DNA of 64,000 bases from Bacteroidota bacterium (GTDB lineage: Bacteria > Bacteroidota > Bacteroidia > Chitinophagales > BACL12), in assembly GCA_016718035.1 (NCBI GenBank), contig JADKEK010000001.1, positions 1-64,000 on the forward strand, written 5' to 3'. How positions within the stretch are numbered: the first letter of the stretch is position 1; each line of letters begins with the position of its first letter. A model generated the notes under the pieces. The model ran no database searches and was not told where the DNA came from. It saw only the letters and a program-made list of their open reading frames with translations. A program made the translations under genes and the position numbers. Below are positions 8,087 through 18,127 of this stretch, piece by piece.

Positions 8087-9769
8087 TCACGATTTATGTA
8101 TCACTACGCTGCAGCGAATTTCACCATTATGCGTTGCGGTTAAAATATAATTGCCTGCTGCAAAATTAGAAAGCGAAAACTGAAACACTTCAGCTCCATA
8201 AATACCTTTATTTTCCATAAATACCGCTACTTTTTTACCATCTATCGCTGTGAGTTGTAATGTCCAATTACCTTTTGTGTTGCCGGAAATAGAAAAATAA
8301 GCAACATTATTATACGCATAAGCCTGGGCAAATGCTTGAATTTCGGTTGACACTGTTTCGAATCCGCAGGCAAGAATTTCAGCAGCTGCGCGTGCACCAC
8401 TTTCTAATGCGCCGTGTACAGTAGCTGCGTGGTTGAGACTAGTAGCTTCACCTGCAAAAAATAAGGAACAACCAACAGCAGCAGCCAAATCTAAAGGAGC
8501 ATTTTCTGAAGCCGAAATAAATGTATTTGGCGCTGGGAATGAATACCCTCCTTTTACAAATGGTTCTTTACCCCAGTCCTGAATAAATGAATCAACATAA
8601 TTAGCTGTAGCTGCACCATCAAACAAAACATCTAATTCGGCAAGTGCTACATCAACTGCACCAGTGCCTAAGCTACTCATGTAATCATAATTTTCGCCAA
8701 TGATAAAACACATTAAAATATTATTTGTCGCACCTGTTTTATTTAAACCCGGAGCCCATAAATAAGTTGAATAACCTGCAATGGTCAAATCAAAAATATC
8801 ATCTCCCCAAAAATTCGTGCTGAATTTAAGTGCCAGTTTAATAATACCATCCATGCCGATAGTATTGATGGCATTTATTTTCGTTTCAGGTAAAACAGGA
8901 TTAAACGAGATACTATTTTCTTTTAAAATTGGTAAAGGCACCGATACAACACATTTATCTGCAGTGAATGTGCTGCCATCCGCACAGGTAACAGTAGCAC
9001 CGGCATCGGAATAGGTGACGGCATTCACCACTTTATTATATTGAATAATTGGTAATACCGGTTCAAAAAATAAAGTATCCAATAAATCGCGATAACCCGT
9101 ATCGAGCACATATAATTTATCGCCGGTTAACCACAAACTATCTAAAATGGCGATACTTTTCATGCCAATTTTATTTACACTGGTGCCATATTCTGTCCCT
9201 AACCAACCCTGGTACATATGCCAATATGGGTGCCCCGGTGTTACGCCATATTCAGCTTCGATATATTCTGACATTAATATTTCATCACCGGCATATGCAG
9301 CGAGGTTTTCATATAATTGCCAACAATTTTCCAAACCGGCATCCCAATATGGCGGATCGGTTTTTAATTCACCATCAATTTCATATTTACTTTTAACGGC
9401 ACCAACATTAATTAAATAATCGGGGTTGTAGGCATCAATAGAACTCCATAAAAAACTCGGTGGGTCTCCTGCAACATTTTCCTTACCCTGGACAAATTCC
9501 CCGCCGGCTTCCATGTTAAAATCCGCAAAACCTGTCAATGGCCTAACCCTGCCGCCATGTTGATTAGATGCTTCCAATACTGTAACCGAAACACCTGCTT
9601 CCTGCAATACTTTTGCGGCATACAAACCTGCAGCACCGGCGCCAATAATGATAACGCTGCCACTCAGTTGTTGCTTTGGAGCAAACTGGTGCCAACGCAT
9701 GAAAGAAGGGCCTAAAAGAACGGCGGGACTAGCCATTCCGAGTGTGTGTAGAAATTTTCTACGTTGCAT
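8087..9769 (-). CDS. FAD-dependent flavin monoamine oxidase-like protein with Tat signal
   Basis: This 560-residue protein has a twin-arginine-like leader (MQRRKFLHTLGMAS) followed by a classical Rossmann FAD motif (VIIIGAGAAGLYAAKVLQEAG, about residues 38-58) and GGRV of the monoamine oxidase family. The conserved FAD end motif LFFAGEATSLNHAATVHGALESG is near residues 438-460. Amine oxidases deaminate primary or secondary amines, giving H2O2; the substrate is not evident. The last 85 residues (ISGNTKGNWTLQLTAIDGKK to the end) form an extra beta domain resembling a T9SS-type tail, which would suit an exported, folded FAD enzyme. A Tat leader is usual for cofactor-loaded secreted enzymes. Confidence 0.88.
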   Translation of the reverse strand: MQRRKFLHTLGMASPAVLLGPSFMRWHQFAPKQQLSGSVIIIGAGAAGLYAAKVLQEAGVSVTVLEASNQHGGRVRPLTGFADFNMEAGGEFVQGKENVAGDPPSFLWSSIDAYNPDYLINVGAVKSKYEIDGELKTDPPYWDAGLENCWQLYENLAAYAGDEILMSEYIEAEYGVTPGHPYWHMYQGWLGTEYGTSVNKIGMKSIAILDSLWLTGDKLYVLDTGYRDLLDTLFFEPVLPIIQYNKVVNAVTYSDAGATVTCADGSTFTADKCVVSVPLPILKENSISFNPVLPETKINAINTIGMDGIIKLALKFSTNFWGDDIFDLTIAGYSTYLWAPGLNKTGATNNILMCFIIGENYDYMSSLGTGAVDVALAELDVLFDGAATANYVDSFIQDWGKEPFVKGGYSFPAPNTFISASENAPLDLAAAVGCSLFFAGEATSLNHAATVHGALESGARAAAEILACGFETVSTEIQAFAQAYAYNNVAYFSISGNTKGNWTLQLTAIDGKKVAVFMENKGIYGAEVFQFSLSNFAAGNYILTATHNGEIRCSVVIHKS

Positions 9770-9967
9770 AAAATGTTTATTTAGTGATAAGGACTTTGCT
9801 AAAATTAAGACTTATTTTCAAGATAGATAGTTAAAAAAATGATTAGAATAATTCTAATTAATGTGTGGAAGCATTTGCTCAACAAATAATGTTGTGGAGA
9901 TAATAATTTAAAGACGGGAAAGGTCAAAAGTTGGTTGCAATAAAATAAATATTTAATGTGGCACTAA

Positions 9968-11191
9968 CTAAACCTTAAACAACAAACTGCCATCTCCATA
10001 ACTTAAAAAACGATAATTATGCTCCATGGCATGACGATAAATATTTTTCCATTCTTTGCCAACCACTGCTGCAATTAATAAAAGTAATGTAGATGCAGGT
10101 TGATGAAAATTTGTAATTAAAGCAGACACAATTTTTAATTGGTAACTGTCCAGAATCAGGATTTGAGTTTTACAAATTATTTTATCCTGATTATTTTTTT
10201 GGAGCCATTGTAGTAATGTTTGAAGTGCAACAACCGCATCAATATCTTGTGGCAGTGCATATACTTCCCATTGTTTTATAGGAATTTCCTCAATGGAAAT
10301 ATTGGGATTGGCTAAGGCTTTAACGCCCATCCAATACAACGATTCAATTGTTCGTAAGGAAGTGGTGCCAACGGCTATTACTGTATTATTACTTGGTTTA
10401 GTAATTTGCTGAATAATTTTATTTATCAAAACCATACCCACTTCAATCCATTCTGCATGCATTTCGTGGTCTTCAATTGTTTCACCTTTAACCGGTTTAA
10501 AAGTGCCTGCACCGACATGCAGTGTGATATATTCGATTTGTGTTTCTCTTGACTTTAATTGGGTGAAAACATGTTCCGTAAAATGTAACCCGGCTGTAGG
10601 TGCAGCAACAGAACCTTTTTGTTCGGCATATACCGTTTGATAACGTGTGCTGTCAATTATTTCATCTTTACGTTTTAAATAATTGGGAATTGGCATGGCA
10701 CCAAACTGTTCCAAAATTCCTGCAAAAGATAAAGTTTCCGGTTGCCAGTTAAATTGAATGATAAAACCATTGTTTGTTTTTTCAACTACACTTGCAAATA
10801 AATTAAAATTGTCGGTTTGCAGACTGATAGTAGGTTCTTTCCATTTTGACATTCTGCCGACTAAACATTTCCATAATACTGTTCCCTTTTGTTGCATGGC
10901 ACTGGCAATTTCGGTGCTGTCGCTGGCAGGTTCTAGGCAAAATATTTCCACATGAGCACCGGTAGAAGTGGTAAAAATTAATCGTGCAGGAATTACTTTC
11001 GAATTATTGAAAATCAGTAATGATTGTTCGGGAATATATTGATATAAATTTTGGTAATTGTCATCCGTAATTTCCCCATTGCGATACACCAACAATTTAC
11101 TCGCATCTCTTTCTTCCAAAGGATATTGTGCGATTTTGGTTTCAGGCAAATCGTATGTAAAATCTTTCATATTTACATGTGGCCGCGACAT
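9968..11191 (-). CDS. queA: S-adenosylmethionine:tRNA ribosyltransferase-isomerase QueA
   Basis: QueA transfers and isomerises the ribosyl part of SAM to 7-aminomethyl-7-deazaguanine at the wobble base of tRNAs with GUN anticodons, making epoxyqueuosine. The 407-residue protein begins with the typical YDLPETKIAQYPLEERDASKLLV and LIFNNSKVIPARL, and has GSVAAPTAGLHFTE and THHVGAGTF-like (TLHVGAGTFKPV) motifs and NFHQPASTLLLLIAA near the end. These are diagnostic. Its substrates include tRNA-His(GTG), one copy of which lies at 30856. The gene appears monocistronic. The 198 bp upstream of the next gene hold no clear terminator. Confidence 0.97.
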   Translation of the reverse strand: MSRPHVNMKDFTYDLPETKIAQYPLEERDASKLLVYRNGEITDDNYQNLYQYIPEQSLLIFNNSKVIPARLIFTTSTGAHVEIFCLEPASDSTEIASAMQQKGTVLWKCLVGRMSKWKEPTISLQTDNFNLFASVVEKTNNGFIIQFNWQPETLSFAGILEQFGAMPIPNYLKRKDEIIDSTRYQTVYAEQKGSVAAPTAGLHFTEHVFTQLKSRETQIEYITLHVGAGTFKPVKGETIEDHEMHAEWIEVGMVLINKIIQQITKPSNNTVIAVGTTSLRTIESLYWMGVKALANPNISIEEIPIKQWEVYALPQDIDAVVALQTLLQWLQKNNQDKIICKTQILILDSYQLKIVSALITNFHQPASTLLLLIAAVVGKEWKNIYRHAMEHNYRFLSYGDGSLLFKV

Positions 11192-11415
11192 ATCGAATTA
11201 CCGGATTAGCAAGTTGAGTTATTAAATGAATAGCATTACGAGATAACAGTGCAAAGTTAATCAATTGAGTTATTACATGAGTATGCAAAATGTTGATGTA
11301 AACTCAAAATTTGCGTTAGGGGCCCTCCTTCGTTGCACTGCGGCGGGCGAGCCAAGAGTCAGATGCATTTTTCAAATTAGAAGGCATCGAATAATTTAAT
11401 TTGCGACTTCGATTT

Positions 11416-11700
11416 GTGTTAGGGGTTGTAGTGGAAATCCTTTGCTTTTTCAGCAAAGATTGCAGCGGAAAACCCGCCCTGAAGTAGAAAATTTTGCGCC
11501 AGGGGGCTTAAAATTTTTACTTCAGGGCTAGTGACCATAGTTACATTGAGGTTTATTGGTAAGTTGATCTAGCAAATTTTTCTACTGAAGGGAACGCCCA
11601 AATAAAAATATAAATGAAATGGAGCAGTAACATCCTGCACGCCAAAGCAATCTCCACCGGCTTTTCGTTGCAACAAAGCGGAAGTGCCCATCTAAAACTA
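11416..11700. repeat. REP-like structured repeat, copy A
   Basis: The core TTAGGGGTTGTAGTGGAAATCC, a hairpin CTTTGCT/AGCAAAG and TTGCAGCGGAAAACCCG is followed by a second arm CCCTGAAGTA (11477-11486) pairing with TACTTCAGGG (11518-11527), and ends in AACGCCCA (11593-11600), which can pair with the opening GTGTT. A related unit on the opposite strand follows (about 11635-11700; GGAGCAGTAACATCC, CACGCC, CACCGGCTTTTCGTTGCAA). Copies B and C at 19492 and 31521 share the core but have different arms. No gene is supported in 11192-11772. Confidence 0.7.
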
Positions 11701-11772
11701 ATGCTACTTGAAAAATTGCACTTTTGACTTGAACAAAGCAATCTTTAAATATAAACCTTTAGAAATTTATTG

Positions 11773-12675
11773 TTATAACAACCACAGGTCTTCGTTTTTC
11801 CAACTCTGAAAAATACCTAATGCGCTTTGATCAACATTAGGGTATTTATTAAATAGTTCTTTTAGTTTTAGAGAAAACGAATTTTCCGGTGCAATAATAT
11901 TTAATAAATATTTGATAATACAAAGATGTAAATATAATTTAGTTGTATCCCTTGGAACATCTTTTAACCATTTGTATGGAGGCTTTGGGAGTATTTTTGG
12001 AGTGCCGGGCAAATTTTTATTCCATAATCTGCTATGATGGGCGCAATAATTTCTAATTTGTGCTATTGACTGCAACCAACTTGGTAAAAAAGTGTGATTT
12101 ACAGCTCCTAATTCTTCTGCAATAATATCTTTTGATCGAATAGTATTTTTTAAATTCCCATACAACTTAGATAATGAGCCAAAACTTGTTAATTCTAGTG
12201 TTTTCCAAGCCGGTGGAAATCGTAAATCGTCTTTATACTTCTTTTTATGCTCTTTAATGAATGTATCTTTAGATCGATCGAGTTCCTCTTTTATGCATGC
12301 TAATGTTTCTATTAAAGCCCCGGTATCTTGAAAAATAGCAATATTCTGAAACCAATAAGGGTCAAATTCATGAGATAAATGATAAATCAGTTTTGTTCTT
12401 AAACTAATTTCAATTTTCTCGATCGCATCAAATAATAAAATTCGTAATTCACGATCAAAATTATAAAGTGCAATTACATCCTCAAATTTACTGTTGGGTT
12501 TAAAAAGATGTAATGCTTTATCACTTTGCATTGGCCACCAGTAGCCTGCAAGTCTATAATAGCTTACATGAGATAAATAATGTTTAGCTTGATTTAAGTC
12601 GTGTATCAATAACCCTCTTGCTTTAAGTTGATTAATGTGTGATTCAATTGTTAACGCTTGTTTGTGGTAAATCAT
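11773..12675 (-). CDS. Abi_2-family (AbiD/AbiF-like) abortive-infection protein
   Basis: The start MIYHKQAL at 12675 fits the family better than the longer start at 12702. The 300-residue protein matches Abi_2 (AbiD/AbiF) proteins: LNQAKHYLSHVSYYRLAGYWWP (residues 27-48), YNFDRELRILLFDAIEKIEISLRT (71-94), and the motif RNYCAHHSRLWNK at 208-220. The R-N-x-x-x-H pattern (R208, H213) is the catalytic signature of HEPN ribonucleases. Lactococcal AbiD and AbiF abort phage growth, so an RNA-cleaving defence role is likely, though untested for this protein. It is a single gene among repeats, without an apparent antitoxin. Confidence 0.88.
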   Translation of the reverse strand: MIYHKQALTIESHINQLKARGLLIHDLNQAKHYLSHVSYYRLAGYWWPMQSDKALHLFKPNSKFEDVIALYNFDRELRILLFDAIEKIEISLRTKLIYHLSHEFDPYWFQNIAIFQDTGALIETLACIKEELDRSKDTFIKEHKKKYKDDLRFPPAWKTLELTSFGSLSKLYGNLKNTIRSKDIIAEELGAVNHTFLPSWLQSIAQIRNYCAHHSRLWNKNLPGTPKILPKPPYKWLKDVPRDTTKLYLHLCIIKYLLNIIAPENSFSLKLKELFNKYPNVDQSALGIFQSWKNEDLWLL

Positions 12676-12763
12676 AATTAAGGGAATAGCACATGTATTC
12701 AAAAAAATAGGAGTAGTAGAATCTTAGATTTTGGTATTTATCTTGGGTGTTAAAATGCAAAAG

Positions 12764-12807
12764 ACTCGCCCTGGTACGCGGTCATTGCTGACCTTAGCGT
12801 GGCGAGT
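12764..12807. other. 44-nt structured hairpin of unknown role
   Basis: ACTCGCC (12764-12770) pairs with GGCGAGT (12801-12807), ACGC with GCGT (12776-12779, 12797-12800) and GGTC with GACC (12780-12783, 12790-12793). The loop is ATTGCT, with a bulge on each side. It is GC-rich in an AT-rich spacer and has no T-tract, so it is not a terminator. It could be a REP unit or the fold end of a lost element. Confidence 0.55.
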
Positions 12808-13004
12808 ACTGTTAAAGCAAAATTAATACTTTTTTGAAAACTTACAATATGTAATCATATTTTTTTTAAATACCGATTTGAAAACTATTACAATTTTATC
12901 CGCTTTAAACACGGGTTAATTCTTACTCGAAGAGATTTAGAATGTTTCATTCACGTGAGAAAACCAATGTAATTGTGGTAAGCAGCTTGGACAAGGTGAG
13001 GATT

Positions 13005-13377
13005 ACAAACTCCATTGTTCCCCTTGTTTATTCAACAATTTAATTTTTTCCGGCATCGAATTGGTTACACTTTGGTCGGGATACAAATGGTTGATGGCAA
13101 ACATATTGGCATTAATTTGAAGATTATTTTCTTTTGCATCCGTCCAAATCCAGGTAGGTATAAATGCCCAGTCTATTTGTTCAGCGGATGCAATAGTGAC
13201 TGCCGATTAGGTAACTGCTAAAAAATATATTTTTTACAATGCCAGGTAATCAGGTAACAATACTGTTTGCATGAAAATCGGTGTTTGGTTTCAAATGTTG
13301 CTAATGTGAAATTGTTCATTCAAACATTGATTTGCCCTGACATTGATACCTACCATTTGCCAAATATATTACGCTTG
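13005..13377 (-). pseudogene. Broken partial duplicate of the MBL-fold hydrolase gene
   Basis: Bases 13005-13195 are almost identical to 18568-18760, the 3' end of the MBL-fold gene at 18567-19250. The match then fades through scattered differences and gaps to about 13377 (CCATTTGCCAAATA is still recognisable). The part encoding the HxHxDH metal site is absent, and the frame has stops and indels. It lies directly downstream of the large surface protein gene. It is a dead C-terminal fragment made by duplication of at least 370 bp. Confidence 0.85.
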
Positions 13378-13386
13378 TTTCGTTAA

Positions 13387-16300
13387 TTATTCCTTAGTAA
13401 ACGTAATTGTTTGGGAGGTATTTAAAGTGGTATATTGTAAAACATAACAACCCGATTGCCAACCGGAAATATCAATTTTATTGGTTGTTTGTACAGGATT
13501 ATTTTCCAAAAATACCAGTTGACCGAGCATATCAAAAATCAACAATTTAGCTTCTGATTCGATTTTTTGTATGGTAATATTTAATATATCATTTGCTGGG
13601 TTTGGATAAATTACTATATCATGCAATAAATTTGAAGTTATATCAACTGGCCCAGCATGAAAGCATTCCGAAGTGTCGATACAACCGTTTACATTAATAA
13701 TGACGGCATAATAACCAAACTCTTCAGGTTGAAAATCTTGGGAAGTTGCACCTGCTATTGGATTGTGTTCATGGTAACAATCAACCCACTGATAAATAGC
13801 ATCATCTTGTGCAGCAATTAACATAGTATCAGTAGGTAATATTTCAGTGTTTAATGTTGTGGTTGCCAGATTTAGTGTATAGCTTGAATCACATCCCAAT
13901 ATATTGGTGAAAACTGCACTATAAGTTCCAGTAGTTGAGTAATAATTTCCATTAAACAAAATACTATCACCAATACAAATTTCAGTATCGGTTACATTGG
14001 TATAAGTGGGATTCACTACTAGTGTCAAATTAACAATAGAGTCGCAACCATTAATACCCGTTAAAATAGATTCATAACTTCCCGCGTCGGTTATTTCTGT
14101 TCCATTAAACAAATAGGTTTCATCATCGCAAATGCTTGCCAAAATTGAAGAACCCGTTGTTGCCTTATGGGTTAATTCCAGGTAAACAGTTGAGTCGCAG
14201 CCATTAGCAGCAGTTAACACGGCTATGTATGTACCGGGAATATTTACATTGTCGCCATTAAATAAAATTGTTTCATCAGGACAAATTTCAGCTGTTGTGA
14301 ACAACGAAATCTCAGGGTTTATTTCCAGATTTAATTGAACTATAGAGTCACAACCATTGGCTGCTATAAATGTAGCATCATAAACACCTGCTTCGAAATA
14401 GGGTAAGCCATTAAACATATAACTTTCGTCGTGGCAAATTGTAGCAAACACCGTATTATATATGGGACTGTTGAAATTTAATATTGTGGTAACAGTACTA
14501 TCACAACCTGTGTCAGTTGACAATACATCAACATAACTACCGGGCACTTTATAAACATGATATCCCACTATAATACTATCACCTTCGCAAATAGATACCA
14601 TATTTGTTGATTCATAGGTGTTAATTTCGTTGGTAATCGTGTTTAATACGGTATTGGTAATTACAGGGTCATTAAAATCGAAATAAATGGCAGCTGTATT
14701 TTTTATTTTAGAATTGTTGGGTAAATCAGGATTTTGATTTATGGTATAAGTGATATAGCCATGACTTTCGGGTTCATTTGTTGTTGAGTCTGGCAGAAAA
14801 ATATCGTTGAAAATAAATTTCACAACATTATCCGGCATCAATTCAGTTACATAATTATGGCTAGCTCCCACAACTTGTATTGAATTGATATCGAGGAAGG
14901 TTGAAATGGTGTCTAAAATATAAATATTTAATGCCTCTAAAGTTCCGGTATTTTGAAATCGCACGGTATAGGTCATTTGCTGATTATTCAAAATATATCC
15001 CTTATCGCAAGTACCTTGAGGGTATACTTGTTTATCGTTAGGGTCGAACGAATTTTGTACTTCAAATGAATAATCCTTCACATTATTAATGGTATCGGTA
15101 TCACCATCGTTAGGGCCAATTTCGGTGTGAATTAATACCGGTGTTCCAATAGGAATACCGATCAAGGTAGTTGCTGTTATTACAGGAGTTATATGTTCAC
15201 TTTCGTATGTAATATTGCTAAAATTCCAAATCAATGTATCGCCTGAAATCATATCAGGTAATGGATCGGCAGTATTATAAGTTACAATTTGGGGTAATAC
15301 CACTTTACATTCACCGCTAGCCTGTAAACAACCCGCATTATAGGCATCTATGTTAATTAACACAGGTGTTCCGGGTCGGAAAAGCCCTGCGGATAGATTG
15401 ATATCTAAATTTAATTCTGAGAGTTCAGTAGGGCCGCTCACTAATAAAGTACTTTTTTTAGCACATCCAACATTATCAGTTACAGTAACCTCATACCAGC
15501 CACCACCGGGAAAAATAACTGTGTCGTTTTCAGTTGCCGGGATTGTATTCCAACTATAATTATATGGTGCATAAGTATTCGTGCCATGTACGGCTCCTAA
15601 ACCTTCAAAATTGAGGCAATCAATACTCACTATGGTATCTACTACAATTGCAAGATTAGCACAAACATCCTGAGTAAATACTGTAGAAAAAATATCGCGA
15701 TTTAAATTGTAATTAGGATAAAATGTTTCGGCACCGGGGTTGAAATCAGTTGATCCCTCAAAGGTGCCTACAATTAGAATACTTCCATTTGACGTAATTT
15801 GAATATCATAACCTACTTCAGAATTTATGCCACCAATTTTAAAAGCATGAATAAAATTTCCATTTGGGTCCAGCTTGTGCATAAAAATATCGGCCAAACT
15901 TGATCCATATATATTAAAAACACCTGGCCCCGGGTCTGCGTCAAAAGTACCTGCACAATTGCCGGTTATATAAATATTATTTTCATTATCAATGGTAACT
16001 GCTTGAGCAGTATTTGTTTCATTAGGGCCTCCAAAAGTTTCGCCCCATAAATATTCGCCGTCACTATTTAATTTAGAAATGTAATAAATTGAACCATAAA
16101 AACCGGGAACATATGCCAAAATAATTCCTGGTCCCGGATCAAGGTCAATTCCACCTTGTGAGTATCCTACATTAATCACATTTTCATCTGCATCTATTGC
16201 AACATCAAATGAGAATCCTGTACTTCCGTATGACTTTGCCCAAACATAAGCACCATCATTAGTATATTTTGCAACAACCGGTCCCAACAAATCGGCAATG

Positions 16301-17097
16301 ATAGCTTCACCGGCGTCCGGATCAAAATCTGCAGCATTTGTAATAAATCCAGACACATAAATATTTCCGGATTCTGCAACAACTATACTGTACAGCACAT
16401 CTTCAGATACACCTCCAATTTGTTTTACCCAAATTGAATTTCCGTCGTTATCCAACTTGGTTATGAAAATATCTGTTGAACCAAAACTTGTAAAATTTGT
16501 TTCATCGGGACCAATTTCAAGGTCGATAGTGCCTTGAAAGCCACCTGTAATATAAATATTTCCTTCGGTATCTAAAGTTAAATCAAATGCATCATCGTTC
16601 TCAGGTCCACCTAACTGTTTCGCCCAAATTAATCCACCATTTTCTGTGAGTTTTACGATAAATATATCCTGTAATCCTGAAGTTGTTAAGTTTAATACAC
16701 CGGCATTAGGGTTGAAGTCCACGGTTGCATTAAAATACCCAATTGCATAAATATTATTGTCGGCATCAGTTGCTACTGCATTAACTACACAGGTTCCATC
16801 GGAACTAATAAAGCCTTTAGCCCAAATAAAATTTCCTGAGGCATCTACCTTTGTGACATATGCGCTTGTGGTAACCGGATCAATATAGGCATTTTCAGGA
16901 CCAGGATCAAAATCCATAAATTCTTGAAAATATCCTCCAGTAATTATTGCCCCTGTATTATCCTCTGTTACACTATTGGCAAAGTCGTTTAACGTGCTGC
17001 CAATTCCAGTTGCCCATGAAAATTCAATTTGAGCGTTAGCGGTTAACATTAGGCAGCAAAAGATGCTGAGTAGGGTTTTGTGTGGCATGGTATTCAT
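13387..17097 (-). CDS. Large secreted T9SS protein with SBBP-like propeller and repeated Cys-rich modules
   Basis: This 1236-residue protein has a signal peptide (to about residue 22, TANAQ). Residues 25-480 are propeller-type repeats of about 50 residues (ITKLDNDGNSIWVKQIGG and FDPGPG signatures, SBBP-like). Then come an adhesion-like domain with a VSGPTELSELNLDI segment, a conserved SFDPNDKQVYPQG domain with YTVRFQNTGT and AAIYFDFNDPV (about 690-830) typical of Bacteroidota surface proteins, and five tandem modules of the form CxGDSIxxNGxxYxxxGxYxxxLxxxxGCDSxVxLxL (about 850-1080). The C-terminus from YPNPANDILNI is a T9SS sorting domain. It is probably a cell-surface or released adhesin; no catalytic motif is seen. 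It is a single gene. Confidence 0.85.
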   Translation of the reverse strand: MNTMPHKTLLSIFCCLMLTANAQIEFSWATGIGSTLNDFANSVTEDNTGAIITGGYFQEFMDFDPGPENAYIDPVTTSAYVTKVDASGNFIWAKGFISSDGTCVVNAVATDADNNIYAIGYFNATVDFNPNAGVLNLTTSGLQDIFIVKLTENGGLIWAKQLGGPENDDAFDLTLDTEGNIYITGGFQGTIDLEIGPDETNFTSFGSTDIFITKLDNDGNSIWVKQIGGVSEDVLYSIVVAESGNIYVSGFITNAADFDPDAGEAIIADLLGPVVAKYTNDGAYVWAKSYGSTGFSFDVAIDADENVINVGYSQGGIDLDPGPGIILAYVPGFYGSIYYISKLNSDGEYLWGETFGGPNETNTAQAVTIDNENNIYITGNCAGTFDADPGPGVFNIYGSSLADIFMHKLDPNGNFIHAFKIGGINSEVGYDIQITSNGSILIVGTFEGSTDFNPGAETFYPNYNLNRDIFSTVFTQDVCANLAIVVDTIVSIDCLNFEGLGAVHGTNTYAPYNYSWNTIPATENDTVIFPGGGWYEVTVTDNVGCAKKSTLLVSGPTELSELNLDINLSAGLFRPGTPVLINIDAYNAGCLQASGECKVVLPQIVTYNTADPLPDMISGDTLIWNFSNITYESEHITPVITATTLIGIPIGTPVLIHTEIGPNDGDTDTINNVKDYSFEVQNSFDPNDKQVYPQGTCDKGYILNNQQMTYTVRFQNTGTLEALNIYILDTISTFLDINSIQVVGASHNYVTELMPDNVVKFIFNDIFLPDSTTNEPESHGYITYTINQNPDLPNNSKIKNTAAIYFDFNDPVITNTVLNTITNEINTYESTNMVSICEGDSIIVGYHVYKVPGSYVDVLSTDTGCDSTVTTILNFNSPIYNTVFATICHDESYMFNGLPYFEAGVYDATFIAANGCDSIVQLNLEINPEISLFTTAEICPDETILFNGDNVNIPGTYIAVLTAANGCDSTVYLELTHKATTGSSILASICDDETYLFNGTEITDAGSYESILTGINGCDSIVNLTLVVNPTYTNVTDTEICIGDSILFNGNYYSTTGTYSAVFTNILGCDSSYTLNLATTTLNTEILPTDTMLIAAQDDAIYQWVDCYHEHNPIAGATSQDFQPEEFGYYAVIINVNGCIDTSECFHAGPVDITSNLLHDIVIYPNPANDILNITIQKIESEAKLLIFDMLGQLVFLENNPVQTTNKIDISGWQSGCYVLQYTTLNTSQTITFTKE

Positions 17098-17129
17098 ATA
17101 CTACAAAAATATAAAATAAAATTTTGAAC

Positions 17130-17200
17130 CATCAACATCCTCCACGCCAGCGCAATCGTTGCCGGCTTTCCACTCCAACAAACCAGAAAATTCCAAGCCT
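17130..17200 (-). repeat. REP-like repeat, lone right-hand unit
   Basis: ATCAACATCCTCCACGCCAG, then CAATCGTTGCCGGCTTTCCACT, matches the units at 18328 and 11635. Reversed, it carries the AGTGGAAAGCC core of the family. The rest of 17098-17398 shows no gene. Confidence 0.6.
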
Positions 17201-17398
17201 AATCAAATCCGGCTGTTCCTTTGGTACTTAGGTACATATTCAAATTGGTCCATTAGTTTGTTTCTGCACCCGAAGGTTATTGAAATATAGGCTATGGTTT
17301 ATGCAAGGTGAATTGCTTACCTAAAATTGATAAGTTTTGTAGGATGAAATCAAATAAAATAATAACTTTATATGCTTTAATCACATAAAAAAGTCCTT

Positions 17399-18127
17399 AT
17401 GCCTGAATTTATTCCAATCTTGACTGGGGGTGATGCACATAATATTACTGCCCAGGTAGTTGTTACAGATGAAGCCGGAATCAGAAAATTAACCTATAGA
17501 GATAAATTTGCAGTAGAATTAGGTTCCGAAGAATTTAATTGCGAGACCAGCGTAATTGGTAATGTCGGTACAATACCATTATACCGCCTTCCATTTTTTG
17601 TTGAAGTAACTACCTGCCTGGATGCAACATTTACTTCAATGCCTTTATTTGAAACACCAACTAGGGATGTTCCAAATCCAGGTGTTCCGTTGCCTTGTAG
17701 TCCATTGTTTTGTCCTCCAAACGCACTGTGTGACGAAGCTCAAAGCAGAGCCAATAGAGAAAGATCAATTATAAACGAAATGTGCCCCCAATTTCGACTT
17801 TTGAAACACGACAGGGATAAGCAACGAGATTTAATGATTTTATATTATGCATCGGCGGCTGCATTGGCAATTGCGGGGGCATTGATTATTACAGTGGGTG
17901 GAATTTATGGTTTAGTGGTAGGAATTATACTTCTTGTAGCAGCTGGTATTTTATTGGGATTGGCCATTGCAGCAACAATTACTTTTAATCAAACAAATGG
18001 CGAATTTCTTGCGATGGAAAGAAGAATGAACGATGCATTAAACAGATTTAATAGTGCAGCAAATGATGCAAGAACTCATTGTTGCCCACATTGTATAACT
18101 GTGGATTTATCTGCACCAACATGCTAA
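17399..18127 (+). CDS. Unknown Cys-rich protein with a two-helix membrane hairpin
   Basis: I do not recognise this 242-residue protein. The N-terminal half (1-100) is soluble, beta-rich and lacks a signal peptide. Residues 101-112 hold CSPLFCPPNALC. After a charged helical stretch, two long hydrophobic segments (about 150-172 and 174-195, Ala/Gly/Ile rich) form a hairpin, followed by an amphipathic helix and a final HCCPHC cluster that could bind metal. It is flanked by REP-like repeats on both sides and no operon partner is seen. A membrane-active or contact-delivered protein is possible, but this is only a guess from the hairpin. The ATG is the first in frame. Confidence 0.65.
   Translation: MPEFIPILTGGDAHNITAQVVVTDEAGIRKLTYRDKFAVELGSEEFNCETSVIGNVGTIPLYRLPFFVEVTTCLDATFTSMPLFETPTRDVPNPGVPLPCSPLFCPPNALCDEAQSRANRERSIINEMCPQFRLLKHDRDKQRDLMILYYASAAALAIAGALIITVGGIYGLVVGIILLVAAGILLGLAIAATITFNQTNGEFLAMERRMNDALNRFNSAANDARTHCCPHCITVDLSAPTC

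Noticed and set aside
11553..11741. 62-codon minus-strand ORF
   Set aside because: It lies wholly in REP-like repeat DNA and has no homologous reading frame in the other copies.
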